From Maribacter vaceletii (GTDB lineage Bacteria; Bacteroidota; Bacteroidia; Flavobacteriales; Flavobacteriaceae), in contig NZ_RBIQ01000008.1 of assembly GCF_003634105.1 (NCBI RefSeq), forward strand, positions 124,001 to 188,000: 64,000 nt of DNA, written 5' to 3'. The notes under the pieces are model-generated. The model saw only the letters and a program-made list of their open reading frames with translations. It was not told the origin of the DNA and searched no databases. Each line of letters opens with the position of its first letter. Positions within the stretch are counted from its first letter, which is position 1. Both the position numbers and the translations under genes were made by a program. This document shows positions 53,351 to 62,263 of the stretch, piece by piece.

Positions 53351-53384
53351 ATAAAGACAATTGTAAATGTAAAAGGTTGCATCA
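53351..53384 (-). promoter_or_regulatory. Candidate ECF-sigma promoter of the sigma operon
   Basis: On the minus strand: TGATGCAACC, 16 bp, GTCTTTAT. The GCAACC / GTC pair with 16-bp spacing resembles ECF -35 and -10 elements. The ATG lies about 54 bp downstream. Confidence 0.55.
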
Positions 53385-53496
53385 AATTAAAATTAAATAT
53401 TATTATTTGTATAATTTATTTAAAATAGTTGCTAAACAAATAGTTAAGTTTTCTTAAAAGTTATTTTATAATTTGTTTATGTGTTATTTTTATAGA

Positions 53497-54654
53497 ATGG
53501 CATTACAAACAAGAAAAGGCTTTCGTTTTTCAAATTATGAGGCTCCAAATCAGACCCCTTTTGAAAAGTTGTTTGATATTTTTCAGGAACTTATAACGCA
53601 TACCTCTGGTGATTTTGATGAGGCAATAGATTGGTTACGAGAATTAGATAAAGAATACCAACTTACAGACCAAGACTATACTATTGATGATTTTATTGAA
53701 GAGTTAAAACAAAAAGGATATATAAAAGAAGAGTTTAAAGATGGGGCAGGAGAACCAAATAAAGATGGTGAAGGTACAGAACACCCTAAAGGAACTGTTT
53801 CTATAACAGCGAAAATGGAACGCATTATTAGAAAACGTGCCTTAGATCAAATTTTTGGTAAACTTAAACGTAGTGGTTCTGGAAACCATAAAACTGGAAA
53901 ATCTGGAAATGGAGATGAACATACAGGAAATTTAAGAGCGTATAAATATGGAGATGGTTTAGATAATATCTCTATGACCGAGAGCATTAAAAATGCACAA
54001 GTAAATAGTGGTATAGGTAATTTTACTTTAAATGAAGAAGATTTAGTAGTAGAAGACACCGAACATAAGGCGCAAATGAGTACGGTGCTTATGATAGATA
54101 TAAGTCATAGTATGATTTTGTATGGAGAAGATAGAATAACACCTGCAAAAAAAGTGGCTATGGCACTTGCAGAACTTATTACTACAAGATACCCAAAAGA
54201 CACTTTAGATATTCTTGTTTTTGGGAATGATGCTTGGCCAATACCTATTAAAGATTTACCATACTTAAAAGTTGGTCCTTACCATACCAATACAGTTGCT
54301 GGTTTACAGTTGGCAATGGACATGCTAAGACGAAAAAGAAATACCAACAAACAAATATTCATGATTACAGATGGTAAACCAAGTTGTTTGCGTATGCCAG
54401 ATGGCACTTATTATAAAAATAGTGTTGGTCTTGACGAATATATTGTAGAAAAATGTTACAATATGGCTAGTCAAGCTAGAAAGCTACATATTCCTATTAC
54501 TACTTTTATGATTGCCCAAGACCCTTATTTAATGAAATTTATTAGGCAATTTACAGAAGCAAATAAAGGGAAAGCATTTTTTACAGGTTTAAAAGGTTTG
54601 GGAGAAATGATTTTTGAAGATTATGAAACAAATAGAAGAAAAAGATTAAAATAA
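53497..54654 (+). CDS. VWA-domain protein, partner of a MoxR-type ATPase
   Basis: 385 residues from ATG 53497; an in-frame TTG 24 bp upstream adds a tail unlike the family. Helical N terminus, a central low-complexity linker (about 95-150), then a VWA domain with MIDAS DISHS in LMIDISHSMILYGEDR and MITDGKPSC. Proteins of this layout act with the adjacent AAA ATPase in Mg-chelatase-like complexes. The next gene, 83 bp on, is that ATPase. Cytoplasmic by prediction; substrate unknown. Confidence 0.82.
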   Translation: MALQTRKGFRFSNYEAPNQTPFEKLFDIFQELITHTSGDFDEAIDWLRELDKEYQLTDQDYTIDDFIEELKQKGYIKEEFKDGAGEPNKDGEGTEHPKGTVSITAKMERIIRKRALDQIFGKLKRSGSGNHKTGKSGNGDEHTGNLRAYKYGDGLDNISMTESIKNAQVNSGIGNFTLNEEDLVVEDTEHKAQMSTVLMIDISHSMILYGEDRITPAKKVAMALAELITTRYPKDTLDILVFGNDAWPIPIKDLPYLKVGPYHTNTVAGLQLAMDMLRRKRNTNKQIFMITDGKPSCLRMPDGTYYKNSVGLDEYIVEKCYNMASQARKLHIPITTFMIAQDPYLMKFIRQFTEANKGKAFFTGLKGLGEMIFEDYETNRRKRLK

Positions 54655-54737
54655 TTGACTTCAACGGTGACCAAATTTCCTAATTATAAGGAATTGAGTG
54701 GAGTCCAAATTGGTTTAGAATAATAGACAAAACATAT

Positions 54738-56207
54738 ATGAAATTGAGTTATAAAGAAATATCCACATTAGCAGAATTAAAAAAAGCAGGATACCAGAGT
54801 AAAAGTATAAAGGACGAGCTTAGAGATAATCTAAGAAATAAAATAAAGAATGGCGAAACAACTTTTGAAGGGGTTTGGGGGTATGAAAATACCGTTATTC
54901 CTGAATTAGAAAGAGCTATTTTATCTAGACATAATATAAATTTATTAGGATTACGTGGACAAGCAAAAACCCGTTTAGCAAGGTTAATGATAACGTTATT
55001 AGATGAATGGATACCTGTTATAGAAGGTTCCGAAATAAATGATGACCCTTTGCAACCCATGTCTCGTTACGCAATAGAATTATTGAAAGAAAAAGGAGAT
55101 AAAACACCAATTTCATGGCTGCATAGAGACGATCGTTTTTATGAGAAATTAGCAACTCCAGATGTTACTGTTGCAGATTTAATAGGGGATGTAGATCCAA
55201 TAAAAGCAGCAAATCTTAAATTGTCTTATGCAGATGAACGGGTATTACATTTTGGAATGATTCCGAGAGCTAATCGTTGTATTTTTGTTATTAATGAATT
55301 ACCAGATTTACAAGCAAGAATACAAGTGTCTTTATTTAATATTTTACAAGAAGGAGATATACAAATAAGAGGTTTTAAATTACGACTACCATTAGATCTC
55401 CAATTTATATTTACAGCAAACCCAGAAGATTATACCAATAGAGGTAGTATTGTAACCCCTTTAAAAGATAGAATTGGTTCACAAATATTAACACACTATC
55501 CAGAAAATATAGAAACAGCACGTAAAATTACAGAACAGGAATCTAACTTAGATTCTAGACAAGAAGATGTTGTTTACGTTCCTAGTATAGCAAAAGATAT
55601 ATTAGAACAAATAAGCTTTGAAGCTCGTAAAAGTGAGTACGTAGACGTTAAAAGTGGTGTAAGTGCGCGTACTAGTATTACTGCTTTTGAAAATTTATTA
55701 AGTACAGCAGAAAGGAGAACATTATTAAGTGGGGCAGAAACAACAACTGTGAGGTTAACCGATTTTGTTGGTGTTATTCCTGCAATTACAGGAAAAATAG
55801 AATTGGTTTATGAAGGAGAGCAAGAAGGTGCAGATGGCGTTGCTAGTTTGTTGTTAGATGAAGCTGTTAAAACTATTTTTACTAGCTATTTTCCTGCAAT
55901 AAATAAATTAGAACGTAAAGGAGAAGAAACTCCTTATGATGAATTAATTCAATGGTTTTATGATGGAGAAGGGTTTGAATTAGATGATGATTTTACAGAT
56001 GAAGAGTATATTAGAGCATTAAATAATATACCTCCATTAAACCAATTAATTAAAGAATACCAACCAGACTTTGAAGAGAAAGACAAAAACTTTTTAAAAG
56101 AAGTGCTTCTTTGGGGGTTAGTTGCTCATAAAAAATTAAGTAAACAAAGGTTTTCTGAAGGCTATCAGTTTAATGATTTGTATGGTAATTATATAAGTGG
56201 TCTCTAA
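54738..56207 (+). CDS. MoxR/Mg-chelatase I-like AAA+ ATPase
   Basis: 489 residues. The P-loop reads GLRGQAKTR (about residue 75-83), with Ala in place of the final Gly before Lys, which appears typical of this branch. Then ADLIGDVDPIKAANL, INELPDLQARIQVSLFNILQEGDIQIRGFK (Walker B region) and FTANPEDYTNRGSIVTPLKDRIGSQI (sensor 1). C-terminal lid domain with VKSGVSARTSITAFENLLSTAERR. Very likely forms a ring complex with the VWA protein encoded just upstream. Confidence 0.85.
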   Translation: MKLSYKEISTLAELKKAGYQSKSIKDELRDNLRNKIKNGETTFEGVWGYENTVIPELERAILSRHNINLLGLRGQAKTRLARLMITLLDEWIPVIEGSEINDDPLQPMSRYAIELLKEKGDKTPISWLHRDDRFYEKLATPDVTVADLIGDVDPIKAANLKLSYADERVLHFGMIPRANRCIFVINELPDLQARIQVSLFNILQEGDIQIRGFKLRLPLDLQFIFTANPEDYTNRGSIVTPLKDRIGSQILTHYPENIETARKITEQESNLDSRQEDVVYVPSIAKDILEQISFEARKSEYVDVKSGVSARTSITAFENLLSTAERRTLLSGAETTTVRLTDFVGVIPAITGKIELVYEGEQEGADGVASLLLDEAVKTIFTSYFPAINKLERKGEETPYDELIQWFYDGEGFELDDDFTDEEYIRALNNIPPLNQLIKEYQPDFEEKDKNFLKEVLLWGLVAHKKLSKQRFSEGYQFNDLYGNYISGL

Positions 56208-56243
56208 ATTGTTCTCTTTAAAAATAAATACTAATATTATTTT

Positions 56244-56945
56244 ATGAAATATTATATAGTTTCTTTTTTTCTAATATTTTCCTTTATTAAAGGAATTTCT
56301 CAAGAAATTATTGAGCCTGTAAAAAAAATTAATACACAAGAAAAAATAATTGCTTTTACTTTTGATGATGGCCCTATTAAAGGTATAACTCTGGAAATTA
56401 TAAAATTGTTTGAAGAAAATGATGGAAAGGCTACATTTTTTAATATTGGAAATTATGGGATTCAAAATAAATCTTTAGTTGATTCTATAATAATATATAA
56501 CCATGAAATTGGTAACCATACAATTGAACATTTAAAACCTTCTGATGAAGTTAATTATGATAAATTAGAATGTGAAATTGTTTGTTTTCAAGAAGAATAT
56601 AAAAAACATTTTGAATATACCCCTAAGATATATAGAGCACCGGTACTAGATTTTAAAACTAAAACAAGTAGTAGGAAAAGTGATTCAATTATTTCTGAAA
56701 TTTTAGTTAAATTAAATTTAACCCCTATAAACGCCGCTATTACTGCTAAAGATTTTAAAATGAACCTAAATAGTACTATAATTTATAATAACCTTGTAAA
56801 TAAAGTTTTTCCAGGTGCAATTATTTTATGTCATGAAAGATTACATACATTAAATGCTCTTAAAAAATTATTGCCCGAGTTAATAAAGCAAGGTTATAAA
56901 TTTGTTACAGTTTCAAATTTAATTAAAGAGAATTCTCTTAATTAA
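56244..56945 (+). CDS. Polysaccharide deacetylase (NodB family), secreted
   Basis: 233 residues. Signal peptide (about 1-18), then NodB motif 1 FTFDDGP (Asp/Asp), motif 2 HEIGNHTIEH (two His metal ligands), motif 3 RAPVLDFK, and a C-terminal PGAIILCHERLHTLNALKKLLPEL with the catalytic His. So an active metal-dependent de-N-acetylase acting on peptidoglycan, chitin-like or exopolysaccharide in the periplasm. Ends 9 bp before the convergent kinase gene. Confidence 0.87.
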   Translation: MKYYIVSFFLIFSFIKGISQEIIEPVKKINTQEKIIAFTFDDGPIKGITLEIIKLFEENDGKATFFNIGNYGIQNKSLVDSIIIYNHEIGNHTIEHLKPSDEVNYDKLECEIVCFQEEYKKHFEYTPKIYRAPVLDFKTKTSSRKSDSIISEILVKLNLTPINAAITAKDFKMNLNSTIIYNNLVNKVFPGAIILCHERLHTLNALKKLLPELIKQGYKFVTVSNLIKENSLN

Positions 56946-56954
56946 TTATTACAG

Positions 56955-58448
56955 TTAAAATTGGTAAGCAGGCAAGTTAAAAACAAAAGAACTACCTTCT
57001 TTAGGTTTACTTAAAACAGTAATGGTAGTATCGTGTAAATCCATGATTTTTTTAACAATTGCTAGACCTAAACCATATCCTTGTTTTTTAGCACTTTTAT
57101 TTACTTGCTTGTATCTGTCAAAAATAAAAGGCTGTTCATTTAATGGTATACCAGCACCATTATCTGTAAGGTTTATTTCTATATTTTTTCCTATTTTATT
57201 CAAAGATAATGTTACTAAACCGTGAGGGTTTGTATATTTTATTGCATTTTCTATAAGGTTTTGCAAAGCCCTTTCTACAAGGCTAACATCTGCAAAAACC
57301 ATACAATTTTCCTTAGGATTTTCAAGCTCTAATTTAATTTCTTTTTTCTGAGCCAGAACATTAAATTTTGCAATTAAATCATGTGATAATTCGGTTATAG
57401 AAAAAGGCTCTTTAACTGGTGTAACTTGTTCTGCTTCTAGTTTAGAATATTCAAATAATTGGTTAATTAAATTAGATAATTTATCTACATTATCATGTGT
57501 AATTTGTAAATATTCATCTGTTTCAACCTCAGAAAGTGTGTCTTTTTTAATTTGTAACGTTTCTATATATCCCTTTAAAATTGCTAAAGGTGTTCTTAAA
57601 TCATGAGAAACATTAGCTATAAGTTCTCTACGCAATAAATCTACGGATTTCATTTTCTCCATATTATCTACAATAGTATCTGCCATTTCATTAAAGGAAT
57701 GTGCAAAAACTTCTATATCAGAGTCCTCAGGATTTTCTATTCTAGCTTCTAAATCTCCTTCCTGAAACCTTCTTACTGTACCTGTAATTAAACGTAAATT
57801 TTTAGTTAAAAACCAAATACTTAAAAGGCCAATAATTGCAGTAAAGAACATAGTTAATAATGTAGCACCTACACCTAGTTGTTTAAAATAGGAGCCTAAT
57901 AGACTATTGCTAATATGTTGAAATTCAGCACTTGCCAGTATTACATAAACGTATCCTTTTCTTGAGTCTACTTCATAAGGTGCTGCTGAAAATATTTTTT
58001 GTTCTCCGGGATTTCTTGGGTCATCACCTTCAATATATGAGTTACCCTTATTTTCTATGAATTTTTTTATAGGTTCTAGAGTAACAGATTTTGCAGGTGC
58101 ATTATCACTATGGTCTAAAACTACTGAATATAAAATTTCGCCAACATCATCTAGCAAATACACTTCTATACTTCGATTTACTGCCATCATATCATGCATT
58201 AAATCTCCAAACAATGGTTTATTTACAGAGCCATCTTCTAAAAAAGGGGAAGCATTTGCAAATTTTTCTTGTATTACATGATTGGCAACATTTGCATTTA
58301 CTTGTTGTATGGTTGCTTGGTTATATTTATTGGCATAATACCCAGTTATAAAAATATAAGAGGTGCCCATTAGTAAAATTAATAGTATAAACGCCAACCA
58401 TAATTTTTTGACTAATTTGGGAGTAAGTGCTTTATCTTTTTGGTCCAT
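56955..58448 (-). CDS. Sensor histidine kinase with HAMP domain
   Basis: 497 residues. N-terminal helix (about 15-35), a periplasmic sensor domain (36-185), a second membrane helix (about 195-215), HAMP (about 216-270), HisKA with NVSHDLRTPLAILKGYIE (phospho-His near residue 280), and HATPase boxes NLIENAIKYTNPHG, DNGAGIP and GYGLGLAIVKK. Its ATG overlaps the stop of the regulator gene (TAATG). Stimulus unknown. Confidence 0.92.
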   Translation of the reverse strand: MDQKDKALTPKLVKKLWLAFILLILLMGTSYIFITGYYANKYNQATIQQVNANVANHVIQEKFANASPFLEDGSVNKPLFGDLMHDMMAVNRSIEVYLLDDVGEILYSVVLDHSDNAPAKSVTLEPIKKFIENKGNSYIEGDDPRNPGEQKIFSAAPYEVDSRKGYVYVILASAEFQHISNSLLGSYFKQLGVGATLLTMFFTAIIGLLSIWFLTKNLRLITGTVRRFQEGDLEARIENPEDSDIEVFAHSFNEMADTIVDNMEKMKSVDLLRRELIANVSHDLRTPLAILKGYIETLQIKKDTLSEVETDEYLQITHDNVDKLSNLINQLFEYSKLEAEQVTPVKEPFSITELSHDLIAKFNVLAQKKEIKLELENPKENCMVFADVSLVERALQNLIENAIKYTNPHGLVTLSLNKIGKNIEINLTDNGAGIPLNEQPFIFDRYKQVNKSAKKQGYGLGLAIVKKIMDLHDTTITVLSKPKEGSSFVFNLPAYQF

Positions 58449-59149
58449 TATAATATTTCTTCATTAAACTTATAACCAACTCCCCATGTTGTTAATATAT
58501 AGGTTGGGTTGGTCATATCTGATTCAATTTTAGCTCTTAATCTATTTATATGAGAATTTACAGTATGCTCATAACCTTCAAAATTGTACCCCCAAATTAA
58601 ATTCAGCAATTCAGTTCTAGAATAATTTCTTCCAGGGTTGGAGGCCATTAAAACCAACAATTCAAACTCTTTAGGGGATAATTCTATTTTTTTATCTTCT
58701 ATTACTACTTTTCTTTTATCAATATCAATTTGCATAGTATCTGCTGTAATTAAAGAAGAATCATCGTTTAGATTTTCTGCCGTAGAAATAACTGTTCTTC
58801 GCATAACTGCTTTAACTCTTGCTAATAGTTCTCTAATACTAAATGGTTTTGTTATATAATCATCTGCACCTATTTCTAGTCCAAGAACTCTATCTATTTC
58901 TTCAGATTTTGCGGTTAACATAATTACTGGAGTATTTTTAACAGACCTAAGTTTTTTACAAATCTCTATGCCATCCATACTTGGTAGTGTAAGGTCTAGA
59001 AGAATTAAATCATAATCGTTCTCCAAAGCCATTTGTAAACCTACAGCACCATCTGTAGCTTTAGAGGTTTCATAAATTAAATCTGTAAGATGAATTTCTA
59101 GTAATTTTACTATTTCTAAATCATCCTCTATAAGTAATATTTTCTTCAT
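58448..59149 (-). CDS. OmpR-family response regulator
   Basis: 233 residues. Receiver domain: IEDD at 7-10, phospho-Asp in LILLDLTLPSMDG (Asp52), Thr in MLTAKSEE, Lys in YITKPFS; C-terminal winged helix (about 135-230) with LSPKEFELLVLMASNPGRNYSRTELLNLIWG and the DNA-recognition HTVNSHINRLRAKIE. Pairs with the kinase downstream. A repeated TATCAC box occurs in the gap upstream of it. Confidence 0.93.
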   Translation of the reverse strand: MKKILLIEDDLEIVKLLEIHLTDLIYETSKATDGAVGLQMALENDYDLILLDLTLPSMDGIEICKKLRSVKNTPVIMLTAKSEEIDRVLGLEIGADDYITKPFSIRELLARVKAVMRRTVISTAENLNDDSSLITADTMQIDIDKRKVVIEDKKIELSPKEFELLVLMASNPGRNYSRTELLNLIWGYNFEGYEHTVNSHINRLRAKIESDMTNPTYILTTWGVGYKFNEEIL

Positions 59150-59178
59150 AATTGGTTGTTACGAAATAAATTAAAAAG

Positions 59179-59196
59179 TATCACACAAATATCACA
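59179..59196. promoter_or_regulatory. TATCACA direct repeat, 11-bp spacing
   Basis: TATCACA at 59179-59185 and 59190-59196, one helical turn apart, next to a minus-strand GATATTTG (59186-59193) that may be the regulator promoter. Spacing fits an OmpR-type dimer site. Confidence 0.45.
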
Positions 59197-59293
59197 AGAG
59201 TTAAAATCTTCTATAATCGTCCTTATTTCTATGTTTTTACTTTTTAAGTTCTTAGTCAACACTGTTTTAAGCCGAAAGTTATACGCAAAACTT

Positions 59294-59335
59294 ACAGAAT
59301 ATCACTAAAAGTTTATACTTCTGTGATATCTCTGT
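59294..59335. promoter_or_regulatory. Imperfect dyad ACAGAATATCAC / GTGATATCTCTGT
   Basis: Left arm 59294-59305, right arm 59323-59335, differing by one inserted base. It contains two further TATCAC words and ends 13 bp before a TTAATTTG promoter-like box (59349-59356) for the lipoprotein gene. Confidence 0.5.
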
Positions 59336-59383
59336 TATGTTGTGTCAGTTAATTTGTCCCATAATCATAAAACAATTAAAAAG

Positions 59384-60265
59384 ATGAAAAATTTTAAATT
59401 AACTAATGTAATGCTACTTGCTTTAGTAGTATTGGTATCCTCCTGTAGTAGTGATGATTTAGATGATACTCCTAAATCTAGTGCTTTAACTTTAGATATT
59501 AATGGTTTAGATAACCTGGGGTCCGATTATTTGTATGAAGGTTGGATAATTGTAAATGGAGCTCCTGTTTCTACAGGTACTTTTTCTGTAGATGATAACC
59601 ATACTTTATCACAGTCTAGTTTTACTTTAGATGCTGAAGTCTTGGAAAGTGCTTCTGATTTTGTTCTAACTATTGAGCCTAATCCAGATCCATCTGATGC
59701 ACCTGCGGATACTAAAATATTTATTGGAAGTTTTGATGGTAATTCTGCTAGTTTAACTACAGGTACTGTTGCGCCTTCTTTTGATGCAATTACAGGTAAG
59801 TATATAATTGCAACACCTACAGGAACAGGTGCAGAGGAAGAAAAGTATAGTGGTGTATGGTTTTTAGATAATAGTTCAGGAAGTCCAGTTGCTGGTTTAG
59901 AGTTACCTGCATTAGAAGCCGGATGGAAATATGAAGGTTGGGTAGTAATAGATGGTGTTCCTTTATCTACTGGTACTTTTACTTCGGTTGATACGGCAGA
60001 TGATGCTAGTCCGTTTAGTGGTAGTAACCCTGGACCTAATTACCCAGGAGAAGATTTCTTAGTAAATGCTCCTGATGGTGTAACTTTCCCAACAGATGTT
60101 AGAGGTAAAGTTGCAGTAATTAGTATAGAACCTTATCCAGATAATAGTGCAGCTCCTTTTACTCTTAAACCATTATTTGGTATGATTCCTACAGACGCTA
60201 TGGGAGTGCAAGAAATTGGAGATTATGTAACAGAAAGTTTCCCTACAGGTACTGTTTCTAGATAA
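59384..60265 (+). CDS. Lipoprotein with two anti-sigma-K (RskA)-like repeats
   Basis: 293 residues from ATG 59384, lipobox ending VSSC at residue 21. Two repeated segments: YLYEGWIIVNGAPVSTGTF with IEPNPDPSDAP (about 49-108) and KYEGWVVIDGVPLSTGTF with IEPYPDNSAAPFTLKPLFG (about 182-266). The repeat pattern GW-V/I-GxPxSTGTF...IEPxPDxSxAP is that of the C-terminal domain seen in anti-sigma-K-type proteins, here duplicated and secreted. No sigma gene is adjacent. Followed by a terminator. Confidence 0.65.
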   Translation: MKNFKLTNVMLLALVVLVSSCSSDDLDDTPKSSALTLDINGLDNLGSDYLYEGWIIVNGAPVSTGTFSVDDNHTLSQSSFTLDAEVLESASDFVLTIEPNPDPSDAPADTKIFIGSFDGNSASLTTGTVAPSFDAITGKYIIATPTGTGAEEEKYSGVWFLDNSSGSPVAGLELPALEAGWKYEGWVVIDGVPLSTGTFTSVDTADDASPFSGSNPGPNYPGEDFLVNAPDGVTFPTDVRGKVAVISIEPYPDNSAAPFTLKPLFGMIPTDAMGVQEIGDYVTESFPTGTVSR

Positions 60266-60290
60266 AAGAGTAGTGTTTATTTAAAATAAT

Positions 60291-60323
60291 AAAGCCCTTG
60301 AGAATATATCTCAAGGGCTTTTG
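60291..60323. terminator. Terminator of the lipoprotein gene
   Basis: 13-bp perfect stem AAAGCCCTTGAGA / TCTCAAGGGCTTT (60291-60303 and 60309-60321), 5-nt loop ATATA. The stem ends in T residues on both strands, so it may also serve the minus-strand gene. Confidence 0.85.
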
Positions 60324-60345
60324 CCATAACGTAGAATATTTTTTA

Positions 60346-60828
60346 TTATTCCCAGGAATCTATTTGTTCATTAAGTATGTCCACATTATATGGTCCAACA
60401 TATTTTTTGCGATACATAAAAGTTACTATTGTTAGCCCAATTAAAAGTAAATATAAAACAGTAATTAAGCTTCCCATTGGGAAAAATGTAGCCGGAATTT
60501 GATGATTTTCAAACTCGGTATAGGTAGATATTATATATAAAGTATCAAACAATTTAAATAAGTAAACAATAAACACTACATAAAGAGCATATTCTATATT
60601 TCGCATTGGAGAATCACTTATTTCGCCTTCTTTTATTTTAAACCACAATACATACAGGAAAATAAAGTGAATAATTGAAAATATAGGTAATATATAATTA
60701 TCATACTTAAAAAAGTAAAACTTATTCGTATATAACCCATAAAAACTTAAAATAATTAATAAAATTAGAGCTATACTCGATATTAAAATACTTCTCTTCC
60801 ATGGAAGAAACTTAGTTAGTAATTGCAT
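60346..60828 (-). CDS. Four-helix membrane protein of unknown function
   Basis: 160 residues with four predicted membrane helices (about 13-32, 45-62, 80-100, 115-138) and a short polar C terminus ending DILNEQIDSWE. No motif that I recognise. Followed by the terminator of the neighbouring gene on the other strand. ATG start at 60828. Confidence 0.6.
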   Translation of the reverse strand: MQLLTKFLPWKRSILISSIALILLIILSFYGLYTNKFYFFKYDNYILPIFSIIHFIFLYVLWFKIKEGEISDSPMRNIEYALYVVFIVYLFKLFDTLYIISTYTEFENHQIPATFFPMGSLITVLYLLLIGLTIVTFMYRKKYVGPYNVDILNEQIDSWE

Positions 60829-60959
60829 GTAAATAAATAATTTTTTGAGTCTTTGGGGAACTCGTATTAAAACTATAAAACGGACGTCTATTTGGTTTAT
60901 TTTAAAAAATCGATGAACAACATCTAATGTTGAGAACCTTTAAAAAAGTGTTGTGAAAA

Positions 60960-61394
60960 TTAATTTAACCATTTTCTGTCAGAAGACTTTCTGGCAAAGA
61001 AAACCAAAGCTATGGCAATTATAATTACCATTATTGGCATTATCATTGCGCCAGGCCCATATACTTCAAAAGAATTTGTCATAAAAAATGAATGTGCCAT
61101 TTGTGCAAGTACTCCAATTAACGAAATTAATAAAATTGGTTTAGCCCATTTTTTTCTTAGTAAAAGTGCAATACATCCCAATGCTCCGCCCCAAACGGCA
61201 ATAGCAAAAGCTGCTGTAACCCATGATGGTTGCGATTCATACAATAATCTTTCTGCCTGGGATAATTTTTCTAAATCTTCTATACTCATATACGCGTGCT
61301 GTAAATATGCTCCAACACCAGCTAAATTCCATAATAAGGCTACTACACTAACTATCCAGAACCAAGCTGGAGCTTTTTCTCTAATTGTTGACAT
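60960..61394 (-). CDS. Four-helix membrane protein, conserved hypothetical
   Basis: 144 residues with helices near 10-30, 58-80, 85-105 and 115-138. The conserved-looking parts are WFWIVSVVALLWNLAGVGAYL and the APAWF start; families of this sort are common in Bacteroidota as hypothetical membrane proteins. It is divergent from the truA-type gene. A small dyad CAACAT-CTA-ATGTTG lies in the 131-bp gap at 60918-60932. Confidence 0.65.
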   Translation of the reverse strand: MSTIREKAPAWFWIVSVVALLWNLAGVGAYLQHAYMSIEDLEKLSQAERLLYESQPSWVTAAFAIAVWGGALGCIALLLRKKWAKPILLISLIGVLAQMAHSFFMTNSFEVYGPGAMIMPIMVIIIAIALVFFARKSSDRKWLN

Positions 61395-61470
61395 AATATT
61401 ATTTTAGTTGATTAAAGTTCTTCTTAAATTACAAAAAAAATATAAGTTTATATTTTATGATTTTACATTA

Positions 61471-62256
61471 ATGCAAAAAAAGAAATATTATTATTTGGTG
61501 AGATTGCAGTATTTGGGATTCCGTTTTAGTGGTTGGCAAAAACAGCCTGGACAAAAAACTATTGAAGGAATGCTCACTAAAACTTTAAAATATATTTTAC
61601 CAGAAACTCCTTTTAAAATATTAGGAGCGGGTAGAACAGATGCTAAAGTATCTGCTCTAGATGCAGCTTTTGAGTTATTTTTGACGGATACCCCAATTGA
61701 GGATATAACTAGTTTTATACCTCTTTTTAATAAAAACTTGCCTTCTGATATTCGAGTGTTAAATATTGAAGAAACTACAAAAGAGTTTAATATAATACAG
61801 CATAGTAAACTAAAAGAATATGTTTACTTGTTTTCTTTTGGAGATAAAAATCACCCTTTTTGTGCTCCTTATTTAACGAACATACAAGAACATTTAGATT
61901 TGGATTTAATGAAAGAAGCTGCTGGCTACTTTGTTGGGGAACATGATTTTTCAAGCTTTACCGCAAGATTACAGGAGAACACTAAAGTGCAAAGAGAAGT
62001 TGTCTCTTCTTATATTACAGAAAACACCTTGTTATCCGCAAATTTTTTTCCTGAAAAATCTTATGCCTTTCATGTAAAAGGAAAGGGGTTTATTAGGTAT
62101 CAAATTAGAATGATGATGGGAGCATTACTACAAATAGGAAAAGGGGAGTTTTCTTTAGAACAACTTAAAACTAGTTTAACTTCTGAAGAGACCGCCCTAT
62201 TAAAACATGTAGCTCCAGGTTCTGGTTTATTACTAAATAATTTGACTTTCAATTAA
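61471..62256 (+). CDS. TruA-family tRNA pseudouridine synthase
   Basis: 261 residues from ATG 61471 (the 21 codons upstream read as Lys/Phe-rich non-conserved sequence). YYLVRLQYLGFRFSGWQKQPGQKTIEGML opens the fold; catalytic Asp in GAGRTDAKVSALD (about residue 57); FSSFTARLQE and FVKGKGFIRYQIRMMMGALLQIG follow. Makes pseudouridine at positions 38-40 in relatives. Bacteroidota often have two TruA paralogues, so symbol left empty. Confidence 0.85.
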   Translation: MQKKKYYYLVRLQYLGFRFSGWQKQPGQKTIEGMLTKTLKYILPETPFKILGAGRTDAKVSALDAAFELFLTDTPIEDITSFIPLFNKNLPSDIRVLNIEETTKEFNIIQHSKLKEYVYLFSFGDKNHPFCAPYLTNIQEHLDLDLMKEAAGYFVGEHDFSSFTARLQENTKVQREVVSSYITENTLLSANFFPEKSYAFHVKGKGFIRYQIRMMMGALLQIGKGEFSLEQLKTSLTSEETALLKHVAPGSGLLLNNLTFN

Positions 62257-62263
62257 AATTTTT

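Noticed and set aside
54655-54737. Possible hairpin around TTCCTAATTATAAGGAA and ACCAAATT/AAATTGGT
   Set aside because: Only five paired bases in the inner stem and the outer words are not complementary; no T run. Gap shows no gene.
59342-59383. An earlier GTG start for the duplicated-domain lipoprotein
   Set aside because: It would put 14 polar residues before a good lipoprotein signal peptide and would include the promoter-like box.
60918-60932. Dyad CAACAT-CTA-ATGTTG between two membrane-protein genes
   Set aside because: Six-bp arms are common by chance in AT-rich DNA and there is no supporting promoter or second copy. Noted only in the neighbouring feature.
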